Shown: in pieces, positions 5,408-6,964 of the stretch
Layout: every line of letters starts with the position of its first letter
Position numbering within the stretch: the first letter of the stretch is position 1
Source: DASXPG01 sp035559335
GTDB taxonomy: Bacteria > Gemmatimonadota > Gemmatimonadetes > Gemmatimonadales > JACORV01
NCBI GenBank assembly: GCA_035559335.1
Contig: DATMBH010000177.1
Coordinates: forward strand, 1-6,964
Length of the DNA stretch: 6,964 nt
Direction: 5' to 3'
The notes under the pieces: model-generated
Databases searched by the model: none
Told to the model about the DNA's origin: nothing
Seen by the model: only the letters and a program-made list of their open reading frames with translations
Program-made: the position numbers and the translations under genes

Positions 5408-6964
<1,557 letters not shown>

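Overview
The window is a GC-rich stretch of an ordinary bacterial chromosome, holding seven protein genes, two of them cut by the window edges. All seven belong to core metabolism, cofactor synthesis, tRNA modification or regulation. I see no mobile element, CRISPR array, tRNA, rRNA, phage gene or defence gene, and no new multi-gene system. The host is probably a GC-rich, respiring bacterium. The SdhA/SdhB proteins are of the Bacillus subtilis/Bacteroidetes-like type, and the malate dehydrogenase is of the LDH-like tetrameric type. That combination, with the C-rich spacer and a possible leaderless promoter, would fit Gemmatimonadota or a similar soil phylum, but this placement is inference.

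Left part, plus strand (1-3873): nadC (its first residues lie outside the window), a 116-bp C-rich spacer, moaE, moaA, trmL and mdh. From moaE on, the genes are packed tightly: moaE and moaA overlap by 8 nt, trmL begins one codon after the moaA stop, and the mdh start codon abuts the trmL stop. They look like one transcription unit. NadC makes nicotinate mononucleotide for NAD; MoaA and MoaE make molybdopterin; TrmL methylates the wobble base of tRNA-Leu; Mdh interconverts malate and oxaloacetate. A strong hairpin at 3890-3922 closes this unit.

Right part, minus strand (3952-6964): sdhA (its N-terminus lies outside the window), sdhB and a TetR-family regulator gene, read from right to left. 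The sdhA stop abuts the sdhB start. SdhA and SdhB are the flavin and iron-sulfur subunits of succinate dehydrogenase/fumarate reductase; a membrane subunit gene is expected beyond the right edge. The regulator has its own AT-rich promoter overlapped by an inverted repeat, which suggests self-regulation and perhaps a leaderless mRNA. Two neighbouring citric-acid-cycle steps (succinate to fumarate, malate to oxaloacetate) thus converge on the regulator.

The points most worth a second look are small-scale. They are an apparent CTG start for trmL, whose Shine-Dalgarno sequence doubles as the codons of the functional Gly-Gly tail of MoaA; the overlapping operator and promoter of the tetR gene; and a heptad-repeat C-rich tract with strong G-quadruplex potential before moaE.
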